Counted from the first letter of the stretch, positions 12,934 through 23,835 are shown. The stretch: 64,000 nt of DNA from Pseudisothecium myosuroides (GCA_951799445.1 OX637289.1:6601321-6665320); one strand, 5' to 3'. Program-made: numbers and translations. The notes: generated by a model from the letters alone, not told the origin.

Positions 12934-13219
12934 GTAGTCATCCCGGACCAGCCCTTGTTTATCCTTGTGTCGAAGATAAATCGGCCTGTCCAATAGTGGG
13001 GGGGACTCTTGGACAAGCTTTTCTTCTTGGTTATCCTCGAGTTGAAGATAAAGTTGTTTTCATTTACCAAATGCAGTTTGTATTGATTATTTTGTTGACT
13101 GATTTCTCCATATTCCAAAGTCTGCTATCCTCGAGTCGAGGATAATGTCAACGAGATACCATCTCTGCTGCTCCATGAATATAAAATAAAATTGCTAACG
13201 CTTCAGTTACCTTGTGCAG
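12934..13219 (+). other. Element A intron 2 with three A-type palindromes
   Basis: The donor AAG|GTAGTC and acceptor TTGTGCAG|ATG sit at the same protein position as intron 2 of B. Palindromes lie at 12959-12979, 13031-13051 and 13125-13145. Confidence 0.8.
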
Positions 13220-14565
13220 ATGTATGGACTCTTCTGCTACGCAATTGAAGGGAGGCAGGAGACACACGATTATCGCGCGATGGTCGCGAAGCACGGGGGG
13301 GGACAGATTCAAACGATTTCCTTCACGACAACTAGCCCTACCTCGCAAACTACGTGCGGCCGCGACTCCTTGGGACCCCGAAATCGAACTCAGAGTCCAT
13401 AGATTCTCCAGAAGGAAGTGAAAATGAGGAAGGGAATGAGGACAAAGAAGGGGCTGAGAGGGTAGACGCAGGTGGCGAGCAGGAAACCGAACTCGGGATC
13501 AATGAGTTCGGGCCAAATGAAGATGCTCTTGGAGAGGAGGAGCTGGTGGTCTTGGCCGGGAGCTTTGAAGTGCGGAACCGGGGAGGCGGAGGAGGGTCAC
13601 AGCAGTCTGGCGCAGAGATCAGCTAGAAAGAGAAAGGGAAGGCCCCGGAGGATGCATTCGACTTGGAGTACGACAGGATTGACACGTACTCGGACATGGA
13701 AGACTTTGAATACCTCGAGGCTCAGATTGATGATGCTGGGCCGTCTGGGGTCGACAAGTCTGCGGATGCTCCAGGGGGTGATCCGCAAACTGGAGCGGAT
13801 CAAGAATCAAGGGGATCACCCGCAACTGCAAAGTTAGCACTTCTGCCCATGAAGACTGAGAACACGGAGTTCTGGGCTGCGAGGACCCATGCTAAGGCTG
13901 AGAAGGAAGAAGCCAAGAGGCTTGAGAGAGAACGGGTGAAGGAGGTGGAGGACAGGAATCGACGGCAAGAGGAAGAAATTAAGCAGTTTAGGGAACAATT
14001 GCGGGCTTCATCGCAGGGCCCTTCAGGATCACAACCTGGAGGCAGCGATGTCCAGGGCTTGGGCGGGTTGTCGCAAGTCTCCGTGCATGGAGGAAGATCC
14101 CAAGATAATCTTCGAGCCAAAGATAACCCGATTCCACTTCCGCCTCTTGGTCAAGATGCAGTTCTTCCTCAGCCCCTCCAAGCTCGAAAACCAGACTCCT
14201 TTGTTCCCGTGGAGGCGTCGGCTCCCGTGGAGTCGTCTGTACCCTCCCTTCCCATAGATTTGTTGGAGCCCTCTGTCCCCGTTGAGATGTCGTGCCATGA
14301 TACGGCCCCGCAGGGGACCCCAGCAGATGAGAGTTATCTTCAAGGCGAGGATAACTCGCAGCATCCCGCTGGCATCGAGTCACAGTCAGAGTCCATCCTG
14401 GAGACGTAGGAGGGGGTAGTGAATATTGAACCAGTTTTCCTTTTGGTACCGTCAGGAATTCCGCCTGGGCCATGGAAAATGGAGAAACCCCCAGACGACG
14501 ACGACGACGAGACCGTGGACTATGGGGATTACCTTCAGGACGCTGAGGCCATGGAAACAGATCAG
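13220..14565 (+). pseudogene. Element A gene, exon 3: acidic and coiled-coil tail
   Basis: The exon opens with MYGLFCYAIEG, which completes the methyltransferase motif I/II region (B: MSGLDVFVVGLAEE). An acidic, low-complexity segment follows, then a strongly charged heptad-like coil (about 13880-14010, 'EAKRLERERVKEVEDRNRR') and a Pro/Ser-rich tail. The frame shifts within 13354-13400; TAG codons occur at 13624-13626 and 14407-14409; coding composition continues to a donor CAG|GTACCC at 14565/14566. Two A-type palindromes (14106-14126, 14334-14354) lie inside coding sequence of the low-complexity tail. Confidence 0.6.
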
Positions 14566-15118
14566 GTACCCTCTCCTCAATCTTCAGACCCTTACAATTA
14601 TTCATGAGTGACTCGATTGCCATCTGCTGGATGTTTGATGTGGATTCCATCTTGCCTTCGTTTCCCAGTCAGAGGCACTTATGTCCGTTGAATCTGACTT
14701 TCGGGGGGGAGTGGACAGTCTTTGATTGTGTGGCATCGACAAATGATCCACATTTGATTGCCTCTTGTAGCATATTGTAGAGTTAGGAACAAACGGTAGT
14801 TGGCACTTGTACATAATCTAATAGTAAGAGACTAGCACGCTTTCTTCCGGATGTATCCTAAAATATTTTGAAATAAATATACGCGACACTTATTCAATGG
14901 ACTCGTGTCTAATGAATTGATTTTGTCAATGTTTGTGCCCAGCCCGAAAAATTTAGAAGTGTGCACCGTCCGTTGGCAATGAGGCAATCATTTAACGGAG
15001 GGTTTCTGAAGTCGCTTAGTGGGAATCTCTGCTTGTCGCCGTTTTATGGCTCTCATGAATCTGCATTTCAACAGGTAACCGCAACTCTCTTGTGTTATGC
15101 TTGCTTTAGGTAGTACAG
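14566..15118 (+). other. Intron or spacer of element A
   Basis: AT-rich DNA between the acidic tail and the FCP1-like exon, ending at a plausible acceptor (TAGTACAG, 15118). No further gene is seen. Confidence 0.5.
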
Positions 15119-15411
15119 GCTGGACGCGGAGAGAATTTGCCGCGGAGAGTGTCCTCGGTAGTGGTCGCACCGCGACAGAAGTGGTTGAACATCGTGTTTG
15201 ACTTGAACGGGGTGCTTGCCGAGTGCATTAATCAGTCGAAGTACACGGGTAAAACAAAATACACGGTCGACGATAGGGTCTTCAGCGATAAGCACCCCAC
15301 CATTATTGGCCATAAGGCCGTATTCGTTTGTCCAGACTTGAGGGAATTTCTAGACGAGGTATCCAATATTGCTAATCGCGTCGTAGTCTGGAGCTCCATG
15401 GTGAAGAAGAA
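15119..15411 (+). pseudogene. FCP1-like (HAD) gene of element A, N-terminal half
   Basis: Contains 'KWLNIVFDLNGVL' (HAD motif I), 'KAVFVCPDLREFL' and 'VVVWSSMVKKN' (motif II). It is homologous to the complete B copy at 17217-18014. FCP1/SCP phosphatases have DxDxT/V in motif I; here the second Asp is Asn (DLNG), as in B, so classical phosphatase activity is doubtful. The exon is cut after AAGAA at 15411 by element X and resumes at 39149/39154 in the same frame. Confidence 0.85.
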
Positions 15412-15863
15412 TGTCGCAGCACAGAGTAAGTGAATTCCCTGTTATACTCCCAAAAACCACTTTAAAGCATAACAAAATGACTCTAAAGATCGAACCCACG
15501 AGATTCTGTGAAGTGTCTAGCTCTATTCCCAACTTAAGCTCAGCCAGTATCCAATTTCTACTTTTCGGTCCTAGATCTAAAACCGAAACAACAACACACC
15601 GAAAACAACGACCAGACCTCTCTCTATTTCTTCCGGTCTGTCAAGCTATTCGGTCCGGTAATCCTACCACAACCCAGGATCCTACAACTTCTGATCCTGG
15701 CACTCCCTTGGACCAATCCGATCCGGTCCTCTCACACGTATTCTCATTCCACTACTGTTTAGTTTTGCCTCTGTTTCACCATCAGAGGGTTCGCCGCTTG
15801 CTTTTGAGAGTGGCAGGCCCGCCACTCCTTCCGTGATTTATAGTGGCTGAAGACCCACTTCTC
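15412..15863. other. Left part of element X
   Basis: Non-coding, with 'CCGGTCC/ATCCGATCC'-rich stretches like those in the right part of X (36132-39148). No protein is recognised in the + strand ORF here. Confidence 0.6.
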
Positions 15864-15867
15864 TAAT

Positions 15868-15892
15868 AACGTTATATTCATTAAAATGAGAG
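15868..15892 (+). repeat. Left TIR of element B
   Basis: A 25-bp sequence with core ATATTCATTAAAATG, inverted copy at 36103-36127, and a third related end at 41358-41382 (22/25). TAAT duplication at 15864-15867. Confidence 0.85.
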
Positions 15893-16334
15893 TTTTCCAC
15901 CGAATTGGGAGTCGCCGAGGTCTTCATTTTGGCCCAAGTTTCATCCCAAAGCACCCACAACCCGTATTAGTTGAACACAACATAAGCATATAAAACTAAA
16001 ATTGCAAGACATCATCTAAGATGCATCAACCAAATTGAAATACATCCTAAAAATTGTTGTATTTATAATGAAGTATGAATGTTTCATACAATGGGTATAC
16101 ATATTTGCACTTCGATTCACAAAAAGACCATGAAAATGTAAATAACTGCCGTGAGTGTGATTCACTCTAGCTTTGAGCTCTATTTAATCCCTGCACAATG
16201 CTATCATGTATGTATAGACTCTGAATCTACAATATGAATAGACACTATATGTGCGATTTACTCTTCTGCAACTCCCTTGCCCTCAGCATCTCCGGTCCAC
16301 GACTATACCCAGTATTATTTCTCCCTTTGCATTC
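15893..16334. other. 3' flank of the B gene block
   Basis: Non-coding AT-rich sequence between the left TIR and the stop of the Ser/Pro-rich gene. Nothing else seen. Confidence 0.5.
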
Positions 16335-16837
16335 TCAAAACCACTGGAGCCTCTGCAATTCTAGGAACTTTCGGTCCCACATATCGTGAACAGAAGGAGG
16401 ACAAGGTCTCAGCGGATTTTTTTCGTGTGTTTTGGTCTTCCGCACACCTAGAGATCGGACACGGTTACGAGGGACTGGCGGAGGCATAGAGGGGCCTCTA
16501 GTGAGTCCATCACTTGATGGGGGCTCTGACATCACCCTAGTCATGGAGACTGGAGTTTCGGCAACCTCGTAAAGTCTTCGTTGCGTGACTCTCTCCGAGG
16601 CCGAAGGCGACATTTGCGAACTACTAGGATCTCGGAACCTAAGAGGAGACGGAGAGCAGGACTTCGGAAGAGGGGGCGCTCCATTTGGAGGACTGTCGAC
16701 CACACCGTCTTCTATGGGCTTTATTGAGAAGTCCATTGTTGAGTTGGCAGTAGCAGCGGAGCAGAGGAAGTTCCCTGTACTGAAAATAGCGTTCTGGCCA
16801 TAGTCGAGGAAGGAGTCCGCTGACGCTTCGCAGGTAA
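16335..16837 (-). CDS. Ser/Pro-rich protein of element B
   Basis: The - strand frame encodes 'MDFSIKPIEDGVVDSPP', then 'CSPSPLRFRDPS' and a Pro/Ser/Arg-rich tail. It is the homologue of the + strand ORF at 39966-40895 of element A ('IDFSKGNVEEGVVDSPP', 'CSPSPMKWKD'). The frame is open upstream of the Met at 16736 to about 16837, so this is probably the last exon of a spliced gene that may also include the FCP1 exon. There are no known domains and it is predicted to be disordered. Conservation of the VVDSPP and CSPSP motifs between two diverged elements argues that it is a real protein or tail. Confidence 0.6.
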
Positions 16838-16992
16838 GACTCGCTTCTTGCAGTGGAGAGGTTGCAGTGCGAAAACTCTGGAAGCAAATGTTACTTAGAA
16901 CACATTCAATTGAGGCAGGGAGAGAGATTCACACAAAGAAGAACAATCCACAACCATGTAACGAAATCAGTTTGACAAACCAGCTCAGCACA

Positions 16993-17011
16993 TTAGGTCG
17001 ACCCAACCTAA
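16993..17011. repeat. B-type palindrome near 3' genes
   Basis: Arms TTAGGTCG and CAACCTAA around ACC. It lies between the FCP1-like and the Ser/Pro-rich exons, as the A-type copy at 39908-39928 does in element A. Confidence 0.8.
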
Positions 17012-17216
17012 ACCAACATAGCCATTTCTGTAGTGATAAAGCTTTCCCGTTGAATTTATTGCACAAATGGTGTCTACAAAATGAAAAAAGATCACGCATC
17101 AGAATTATGTACAGATGAGGTCGATGCGATCTAAACTGCAAAAGCGTAAAAAAAGGCCGCGATCTAATTGCCCCCAAGCTTGGTTGGACCTCAACCCCGG
17201 AACCTTAAAACGTTAT

Positions 17217-18014
17217 CTATTTTAAACTAGAGGACATTCTAACGACCTCCATAAGTCTATTGTACTCTCGACGGTTACGTTCGTCGCAGAGCATTCGCCG
17301 CCCCATCTTTCCCTTACTGTTTTCCCGAAACGATTTCAACCCTCCATCTCGAGCGCCGTGTATCCGGCGAAACCAGGGCAGGAGTACGTCGAGGAGGAAC
17401 GTGTCCTTCGGATCGTTTCCTCTTTGACTCCAAGTGTCAGGGAGAATTACGTTCTCCGTCCTGTTCATTATGTGCTTAACTGGGCTGTCGTCTACTACAA
17501 TGGTATTTTCCGCCGAGAAGTTACCCCGCAAGCCGCTGAACAAGTAACTAAGTTTTTTTAGGAAAAGTTCCTTGTTTGTGCCTGGCTCCTTGTATGTCGT
17601 TACGTGACCAGAACCGTCCCTGCACTTCAACGTTGTGCAGGCGTCTTGTCCTAAAACAAGAAAAGGCTTCTCCTGATCCTCGAAGAGGTACAAACTGACT
17701 TCTTCGGTGGTGGACTTCTTCATGGAGCTCCAGACCGACACGAATGCTATCTGTCCTAACTCTCGAAGGAACTGTGCGCACCCTGGCCGTACGAACACTG
17801 CCTTAGGTCCGACAATCGCAGGAATCGTGGCAGAGTGCGGCTGCCTAGCCTCACCAATGGGCTTGAATAACCCTTTGGACTTTGCATCTTCGTAGATGCA
17901 AAGAATTCCATTCAGGTCCAGGACAACGTTGAGCCACTTTTCTGTCACCCTGGACGTCAATGGAAGTCTGACTTCCCTCGACGTTCCTCCACGAAGACAA
18001 GGAGGACTCGATCC
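17217..18014 (-). CDS. FCP1-like (HAD-fold) protein of element B
   Basis: A complete FCP1 homology domain: 'KWLNVVLDLNGIL' (motif I), 'SVWSSMKK' (motif II), 'NTIVVDDSP' (motif IV), followed by a basic C-terminal tail. FCP1/SCP proteins dephosphorylate the RNA polymerase II tail in eukaryotes using DxDxT/V; the DLNG here lacks the second Asp, so binding without catalysis is possible. The exon probably starts at an acceptor GATAGCAG (18015). The frame is intact to the stop at 17217. Unlike element A, it has no interruption after WSSM, which shows the break in A is an insertion and not an ancestral intron. It may be a 3' exon of the ParB/methyltransferase gene or a separate gene. Confidence 0.75.
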   Translation of the reverse strand, partial: GSSPPCLRGGTSREVRLPLTSRVTEKWLNVVLDLNGILCIYEDAKSKGLFKPIGEARQPHSATIPAIVGPKAVFVRPGCAQFLRELGQIAFVSVWSSMKKSTTEEVSLYLFEDQEKPFLVLGQDACTTLKCRDGSGHVTTYKEPGTNKELFLKKLSYLFSGLRGNFSAENTIVVDDSPVKHIMNRTENVILPDTWSQRGNDPKDTFLLDVLLPWFRRIHGARDGGLKSFRENSKGKMGRRMLCDERNRREYNRLMEVVRMSSSLK

Positions 18015-18178
18015 CTGCTATCAAAGGGACAAATGTGCAGCCAGTTACTATGCTGCACTGACACATTTCGGATTTCACGCCAAAGGAACGAAAATTAACC
18101 TGTTGGCTTAATCGAAACAAAGAGAAAGAAAAAAACAAAAATGTAATGAAGTCAGATGCCAATGAGAATGTGAATTAC

Positions 18179-18447
18179 CTGTCCCCTAGAAGAAGCAGCC
18201 GGGTCGACGGAAACTTTAGGTACGACTACGTCGGGTTTTGGAATCAGCACCTCCATGAGCACGGCGTCCGGAATGGCCGACTCATCCGGCAGTTTACTTT
18301 GCGGATGCAAACCATGAAGTGGGCCCGCGGCATGAACCACTGCAACAGGACTGTCATCCTCTGAAATATTGATGGGAGATTGCGGAAGAGGGCTTCGTGG
18401 AGTTTCCAAAGTGGCAGATGCTGGCAGATTTACAATTTCGATTGAGC
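18179..18447 (-). CDS. Element B disordered exon
   Basis: The - strand frame 'PRSPLPQSPINISEDDSPVAVV...' lies between an acceptor TCATCGCAG (18448) and a donor CAG|GTAATT (18179/18178). It is Pro/Ser/Val-rich with no domain. It links the acidic tail to the FCP1 exon. Confidence 0.5.
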
Positions 18448-18681
18448 CTGCGATGAAAGAATATGCAAGAACGAATTATGTAAGGACTGAGTTTATTAAT
18501 TCCTGAAGTAAAGCTTTTCGATTACAAAATCATGGTCAAAATGTAGAGCTTTACAGTTCTGTCCAAAATCAGATCTGAATAAAAACATTAGATTTCGGTC
18601 ACTGAAAGTCTACAACTATATACACACTATGTTACAAATCAGCTCGAGTCGACCTAATACTACACAGATGCCATCGAGTGA

Positions 18682-19746
18682 TTATTTGTGAAAACCTGCA
18701 GGCATGTCTGGGCCAGGCAACAGAGAATTCTGTTGATCTTCCCGAGAAGGCAATGCAGACGCGTCGTCTGCAGCCGTCAGTGCGGTGGCTGTTGTAGACG
18801 GAGGGACTACTGCAGTTTCTACACCAGCTACAACGTCAGTCTCCGGTGGCGGCGGAGGGGTGTTTGGGCAGACTTCATTCGGAAGAGCTGGAGGAGGAGG
18901 TGTAACAATTCCGGGAGCCGCCGTACGAGGAGCAGAATCAGGAGGACCAGGAGTAGGACGGGGCAGAGCAGGCAGTACTGGAAGAACTGGAAAAACAGGC
19001 ACACTGAATCGTCCCTGCGAAGATGACCCCTCTCCATATATTGGTGCGGTCAAAGGAGCCTAGATCGCCAGCTGCCGATTCTCTTGAGCCGGCATTGCTG
19101 AGTTGATAGGCAGAACACCTGCAAGCTGGTTCATGAGCGCCGTGAATTGGTTTTCACTCTTCGCCGTCGAACTCAGCAGCAGGTCGGAAATATCATCCAT
19201 TCTCTTGTTTGTCTCCGTGTACATTTTCAATGAATCGAGTTGATCGTTTACCCGATCTGCTCTAAGTTGAGCAATTTCGTCCTCCCGATCATCATACACC
19301 GTCCCTCTCCTCTTCCTCTTCCCACGTCGGGTTGTAGGCGTCGGCGTGCAAGACGGTTGCGTCGAAATTGGATGGGCCGACGAATCCGATGCTGACCCCC
19401 GAACACTCTGAGACAAATTCACAGGAGTGAACTGTTCGTCCGGGATGTCGTCGGGCCCATAATCCAACTCCTCCTCCTCGGATTCGTCGTCATCGTCATC
19501 ACTGTCGTTCTGCAACGCCTGTTTTTTCTTTGACAATGTGTTGGACTTGTCCCAAGCGGACTTGCGCCTTCTCCTGGAGGACGGTGTCGCGGACCCAGTA
19601 GGTCTTCTGCTGTATTTTTCCTCGTCCACGAAATACCCAGCTGCCAGGAAGTCATTCTTGTCGAGGTTCTTGGCCGTCTGGGCGATAGACGTCCACTGGT
19701 CCGACTCCTCAGCTAATCCCACGACAAAGACGTCGAGTCCACTCAT
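18682..19746 (-). pseudogene. Element B gene, exon 3: end of methylase fold plus acidic/Pro-rich tail
   Basis: After the acceptor CTGCAG the frame MSGLDVFVVGLAEE completes the motif I/II region of a methyltransferase-like fold. A basic patch ('RRRRKSAWDK'), a long Asp/Glu run, a nuclear-localisation-like 'TRRGKRKRRG' and a short coil follow. One in-frame TAG (19060-19062) separates this from a Pro/Thr-rich tail (19053-18682) in the same frame; the exon probably splices out near 18700 at CAG|GTTTTC. It is the counterpart of A exon 3. Confidence 0.65.
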
Positions 19747-19956
19747 CTGCAGAAGTGCAAGACAAGTAAGTACACGAGACATGCAGAAGTGACTACTCAG
19801 GTCGGCTCGACCTAAACACAAAGTACACTGGTTTCAACCGACGAGTCACGGATGTACAATTAGGTCGACCCGACCTAAAGAGGCATACAGCAGTGATTAT
19901 TTCATACGTCGTCAGGCCCGTACAAGTTAGGTCGACCCGATCTAAATGAAGCTTAC
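19747..19956 (-). other. Element B intron 2 with three B-type palindromes
   Basis: Donor ATG|GTAAGC and acceptor CTTCTGCAG at the position homologous to A intron 2. Palindromes lie at 19798-19815, 19860-19878 and 19927-19945. Confidence 0.85.
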
Positions 19957-21309
19957 CATGGCAGCGCACGTAAATTTTGATCCTGCAAACACTGACAGCA
20001 CACTACTCCTCACGATGCAGAATCTTCTCAATAAGCCTAAGAAGAACTCCATCCGCAGCTCCGTGTTGTGGATTCTGTACTCCACTTCATTGTATGCCCG
20101 AGGACTGTTGAACACTTCGGTGTCGGGTGCGTAGTACGCGGGCTTTGGTATTACGAGGTTTGTGTTTCTGGGGTTCTGCAGGAATGCAAGGTAGACTTTC
20201 TCCGTTGCCTTGCTGTTGTTAGCGGAATAGTCCCCCATTCTCTCAGCCTTTGCCGGATAGTACTCGGAATAATCGAGTTTGAAGCCCTTCAGAATCTCAT
20301 TGCTCTGCACGTAGTGTAGAGCCTGTGCCTGCTCAGTCAAGTCTGAGCAGATCAACAGCCACGCGTTGATTTCTTCTAGCCTCGGCTGCTTCTTCTCTTG
20401 GAAGGATTTCATCACGCCGAAGAAATATGGCATCGTTAGCGTGGCCTTACCCTTGTTGGCCACAAGGGGCATGTACCGGAAGTCCAGCACTGCGAATCTT
20501 ATGTTGCTCGCAGTGGTCTCCGTCCACACCCCTTTTGGCCAGTCTGCGTGCTTCTCATTCACGATGTTGTATGGCCGATAGTGCGCGGTAGACGTTGTGG
20601 GAACGAAGTTAGACCGCCGTGCCATGAACACTCTGAAGAATTCCGCAGCGTACGGCGACATCTCCTCGGCCGACTTGTTTTTGGCCCTGGTGTTCTTGGC
20701 CTCCATCCAGTAGTCAACTCCCGGCTGCTCCAACAAGACGTTCATTGTCGCACTTGTAATCTTCCGACTGCGTTTGAACTCTCTCCACTTCTCATGATTG
20801 ATTTCGTCAAAGCCATTCAATAGCCCGAGCTCTGGTTCAATCAAATGCAGTTCCCTTTTGACAAGGTACTTGCGCTTCCGGCGTTCGACCTACTCCTTGT
20901 GAGTGTAGCAACTCTCGAGAACGGAGGTGACAGCCTTGATTGTCACCTTAGGGTAATTCTCGTTTATTGGCTTCGTGTCTTCATGGAGAAGGTGCTTGGC
21001 GAGTTTGGTGAGATCATCGTAAGTGAGATTCCCTAGCCACTTGAAGAATTTGTGCGTCAGGTTGCCATTCTCTGACTTCCAGCTGGACTTCTCGTTAAAT
21101 TTCATCAACGTATCAGGGTCAAGAAGTTCCCCGTGTGCGGATCTGGTTATCACCTCGCTCCATATCTTGTAGACTTCGGGGGGAGCAGTGATTATCTTGA
21201 GCTCGTTTCTAATATTGAGCTTCTCCTCCGCGCCTTTTGCTTTACCTGCCTTTTGGGCCTTCACAACGTCCAACATGGCGAAACGGTTGTTCATTGCCGT
21301 CACAAATTC
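19957..21309 (-). pseudogene. Element B gene, exon 2: degenerate DNA-methyltransferase fold
   Basis: Starts EFVTAMNNRF after the intron. The only break is a TAG at 20890-20892, where element A has Trp in 'DWVERRKRK'; the frame continues unchanged. Methylase-like landmarks are 'FAVLDFRYMPL' at the motif IV position, 'HNTELRMEFF' and 'SSVLSVFAGSKFTCAAM' (motif I-like). As in A, DPPY/SPPY is absent and motif I reads GSK instead of GSG, so loss of catalysis looks ancestral to the family. Beta-class order (IV before I) is that of bacterial N4/N6 methylases. A domain search is needed to confirm the fold. Confidence 0.65.
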
Positions 21310-21448
21310 CTGAAAATCATCACGAGAAATTCGACAAGTGCATCAGCTAGGATTCAGGTCGATCCGACCTGATTATCGCATGAACCTTAATGAATTCAAG
21401 ATGACAGGACACATGAATATTTAGGTCGACTCGACCTTAACTGCTCAC
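21310..21448 (-). other. Element B intron 1 with two B-type palindromes
   Basis: Donor AAG|GTGAGC and acceptor TTTTCAG; homologous to A intron 1. Palindromes lie at 21354-21372 and 21421-21440. Confidence 0.85.
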
Positions 21449-22880
21449 CTTGTATCTCTTCTTGTTTCTTTTGTTCTCCGCGTTTCTCCGTGCGTTTGAC
21501 GTAGTCCCGACTGGAGGGAGATCCTTCGGATTTTTTGGGCTCCCCATATTCTCCCAGACTGTCCTTGCGCCCAATATATTAGTAGACCACGACGGCTTCA
21601 TTGCCTGGAAGTGATTTACTCTGTTGTAGTAAGCAGAGATCGTCCTCAGCTTCTCGTCATCTTTCGTCCAGACGACATAACAGTCCCATTGCCGGAAGTG
21701 CTTCAGAATCTCTTCGTCTAAGCCTTTCTCCACCATCATGTGGCTAGCCGACACGCTGTGCTGCCCGTTGATTAGGTAGAAGTTACCCGTTTTTATTGAG
21801 TCCCAGTCTTCTTTCCTGGGCTTCTCCTCCAGACCGACCGGCATGACACATAGTGTTTGCTTGGTGGACTTGTCCGGCATGTGCCAATAGTAGTGCATCA
21901 AGTCTTTGACCAGCCGCGTCTCGTGGCTGCGCATGTTCAGTTGCGCCGGTGGCTTAATTAATTGGTCAATTGAGATTGTCTTCTTTTCGTCTATTTTGAA
22001 GACGTACGCATCATCGCAGGTTGCCCAATAATTCTTGTACGCTTCAGCGGAGAGCTTGTAGTCATGCTCTTTGTTTGGGTCGTGAGCCTCCGGCACCTGG
22101 GTGACAGCTGACGCGAAACTTGGCTCACCGACTGCGGAGGCGTCCGGTGCCTTACTTGGAGCTTGCTTCGCCGGGGACGCCGCCAAGTTACTCTTCTTCG
22201 TTCCTGTGGGAGGAGTCTGTGCTTTTTTGGCTTTTCTGTTCCCTTGACTGTTCTGGGTCCCCGGAGTACCTTGTGACCCTTGCCCTTCTCCAAGACTAGG
22301 GCTGTCTAGGGATACTGATCGGGCGGCCATCCCTTTTCTTTTGATATCCAACTTTGCCCCCAAGACTGCGAACTCGACGAAGATCGTTCTCAGGCGCTTG
22401 CACAAATTCCTTCCGGTGATGGGTGTCCCGGAGGAATTCTTGAAGAAGTTTTCGTCAACCTTCTTCTCCAGGTTTGGGATTTCAATTCTGTAGTCCGTTG
22501 GTTCGAGGGACTCCAAGAATGGGGAGATGTTGAATGGCACTTTCGAGGAATCTAAGATGAATGTGAAGTGGTATTGATCTTTGTCCTCAACTCCAATTTG
22601 AGCGGTGACACAATGGATTTTTATCATGGATCCACCGTCGTGCACAATGTCCTTTATTTTCTCATCGAACGAAACCGAGTAGTAGATGGTACTGTCCGTA
22701 AATTTTGCTGAGAAGCAAATGAGGTTCCGAAATGGTATCATTCTTAAACTCCAGTTTCCCCTCGGGGTTTTGGAACGTCCAGTACTCTCCGTCAGTGTCA
22801 CAGTCGTCGCCATCTTCTTCACTCTCTGATCTCTCTACACGCTTGTAGAAGGCCTCGAGTTTTGGAACCTGAGCTTCCAT
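21449..22880 (-). pseudogene. Element B gene, exon 1: N-terminal domain, linker and ParB-like domain
   Basis: Likely start ATG at 22880 ('MEAQVPKLEAFYKR'). The frame shifts near 22740, inside the N-terminal domain ('GEYWTFQNPEGKLEF' to 'PFRNLICFSAKF'), and is then open to 21437. The order is N-terminal domain (to about 22340), a Ser/Lys/Pro/Ala-rich linker (about 22330-22100), then a ParB/sulfiredoxin-like segment with 'GNFYLINGQHSVSASH' near 21740-21790. ParB-type domains carry a G-x-H/x-R loop; the Arg is Ser here. Function is inferred only from the motif and the neighbouring methylase fold; it could bind the palindromes that fill the element. Confidence 0.65.
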
Positions 22881-22908
22881 CCTGTTTACAGACAATGACA
22901 TTAGCAGG

Positions 22909-23835
22909 TTAGGTCGATTCGACCTGAAGTGCTGCTGAAGTCTTTAATTATAGTCCTTTGTTTACTTGCAAGGTTACTATGCTCTTTTGCTATATTATTT
23001 GAGACCCCTTTACTATGTTTCCTGATTTAGGTCGGTTCGACCTAATATGGTATTAGAGGTTTCTTGTTTTGTTACGTATTTAGTATTACCGTGCCTCGGT
23101 TTCTTAGAGTTATGTGTATTGTCTGTTAGTCATCCTCCTAGACTCGGTTGGAAGACCTTTCCAATTCAGGTCGGGTCGACCTAATTACAGTCTGCTGGTT
23201 CTGGTTATCTAGATGGTCTATTATGTGATGACACTCTCACGGGTATCATTTACACCTTGCTGCCGTTTAGGTCGAGTCGACCTAAATCAGGTTTACTAAG
23301 TGAATTTTAGCGATTTCATTTTTTGATTTGGTTGCAGGCTTTGGTTGTTTAGGTCGATTCGACCTTAATCACCTGGATGGGGTTAGCGTATGTATGGGTT
23401 GACTAGATTAGCTTCTTACTTGGTGGAGGTTATATTAGTTTAGGTCGGCTCGACCTGAATCACTTCACCACGAATAATTTTGTAGTTTTATGAGTGTCGG
23501 GGATTTATTTGTTTGTTGTCTATTATATTAGTCGAAGACTAGGGTGTTTCGACCTAAACTACTGCTTATTGACCTACACTTCTGCAGGATAGTAGTTTGC
23601 ATTGATTTGAACGATGTCATTTCAGATCGGATCGACCTGAAATGAGGCAGTCTTGTTCGTGCTGAAAACGAGAGTCGACCTGAATTGCACAATATCTAAA
23701 AAATGCTCGGCGTGATTCTTTAATTGACCTAAATTGACATCGACCTAATCTAACATCGACCTAAACCTACTCTACTGTTCTTTTACAACGGCATCGACCT
23801 GAAGTGTCGTTGCTCTTAGGTTTCATCGACCTGTT
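22909..23835. repeat. B-type palindrome cluster in leader of the - strand block
   Basis: Palindromes with arms TTAGGTCG (or TCAGGTCG) and CGACCTAA (or CGACCTGA) around a 3-nt centre lie at 22909-22927, 23027-23045, 23166-23184, 23267-23285, 23349-23367, 23440-23458 and 23622-23640, with ~70-180-bp spacing. Towards 23835 only half-sites such as ATCGACCTAA remain (five or six). Confidence 0.92.

Noticed and set aside
15480..15552. tRNA-like stretch on the - strand (GCTTAAGTTGGGA ... GTGGGTTCGATC)
   Set aside because: It looks like A- and B-box remnants of a tRNA or SINE head, but no acceptor pairing or anticodon arm can be assigned.
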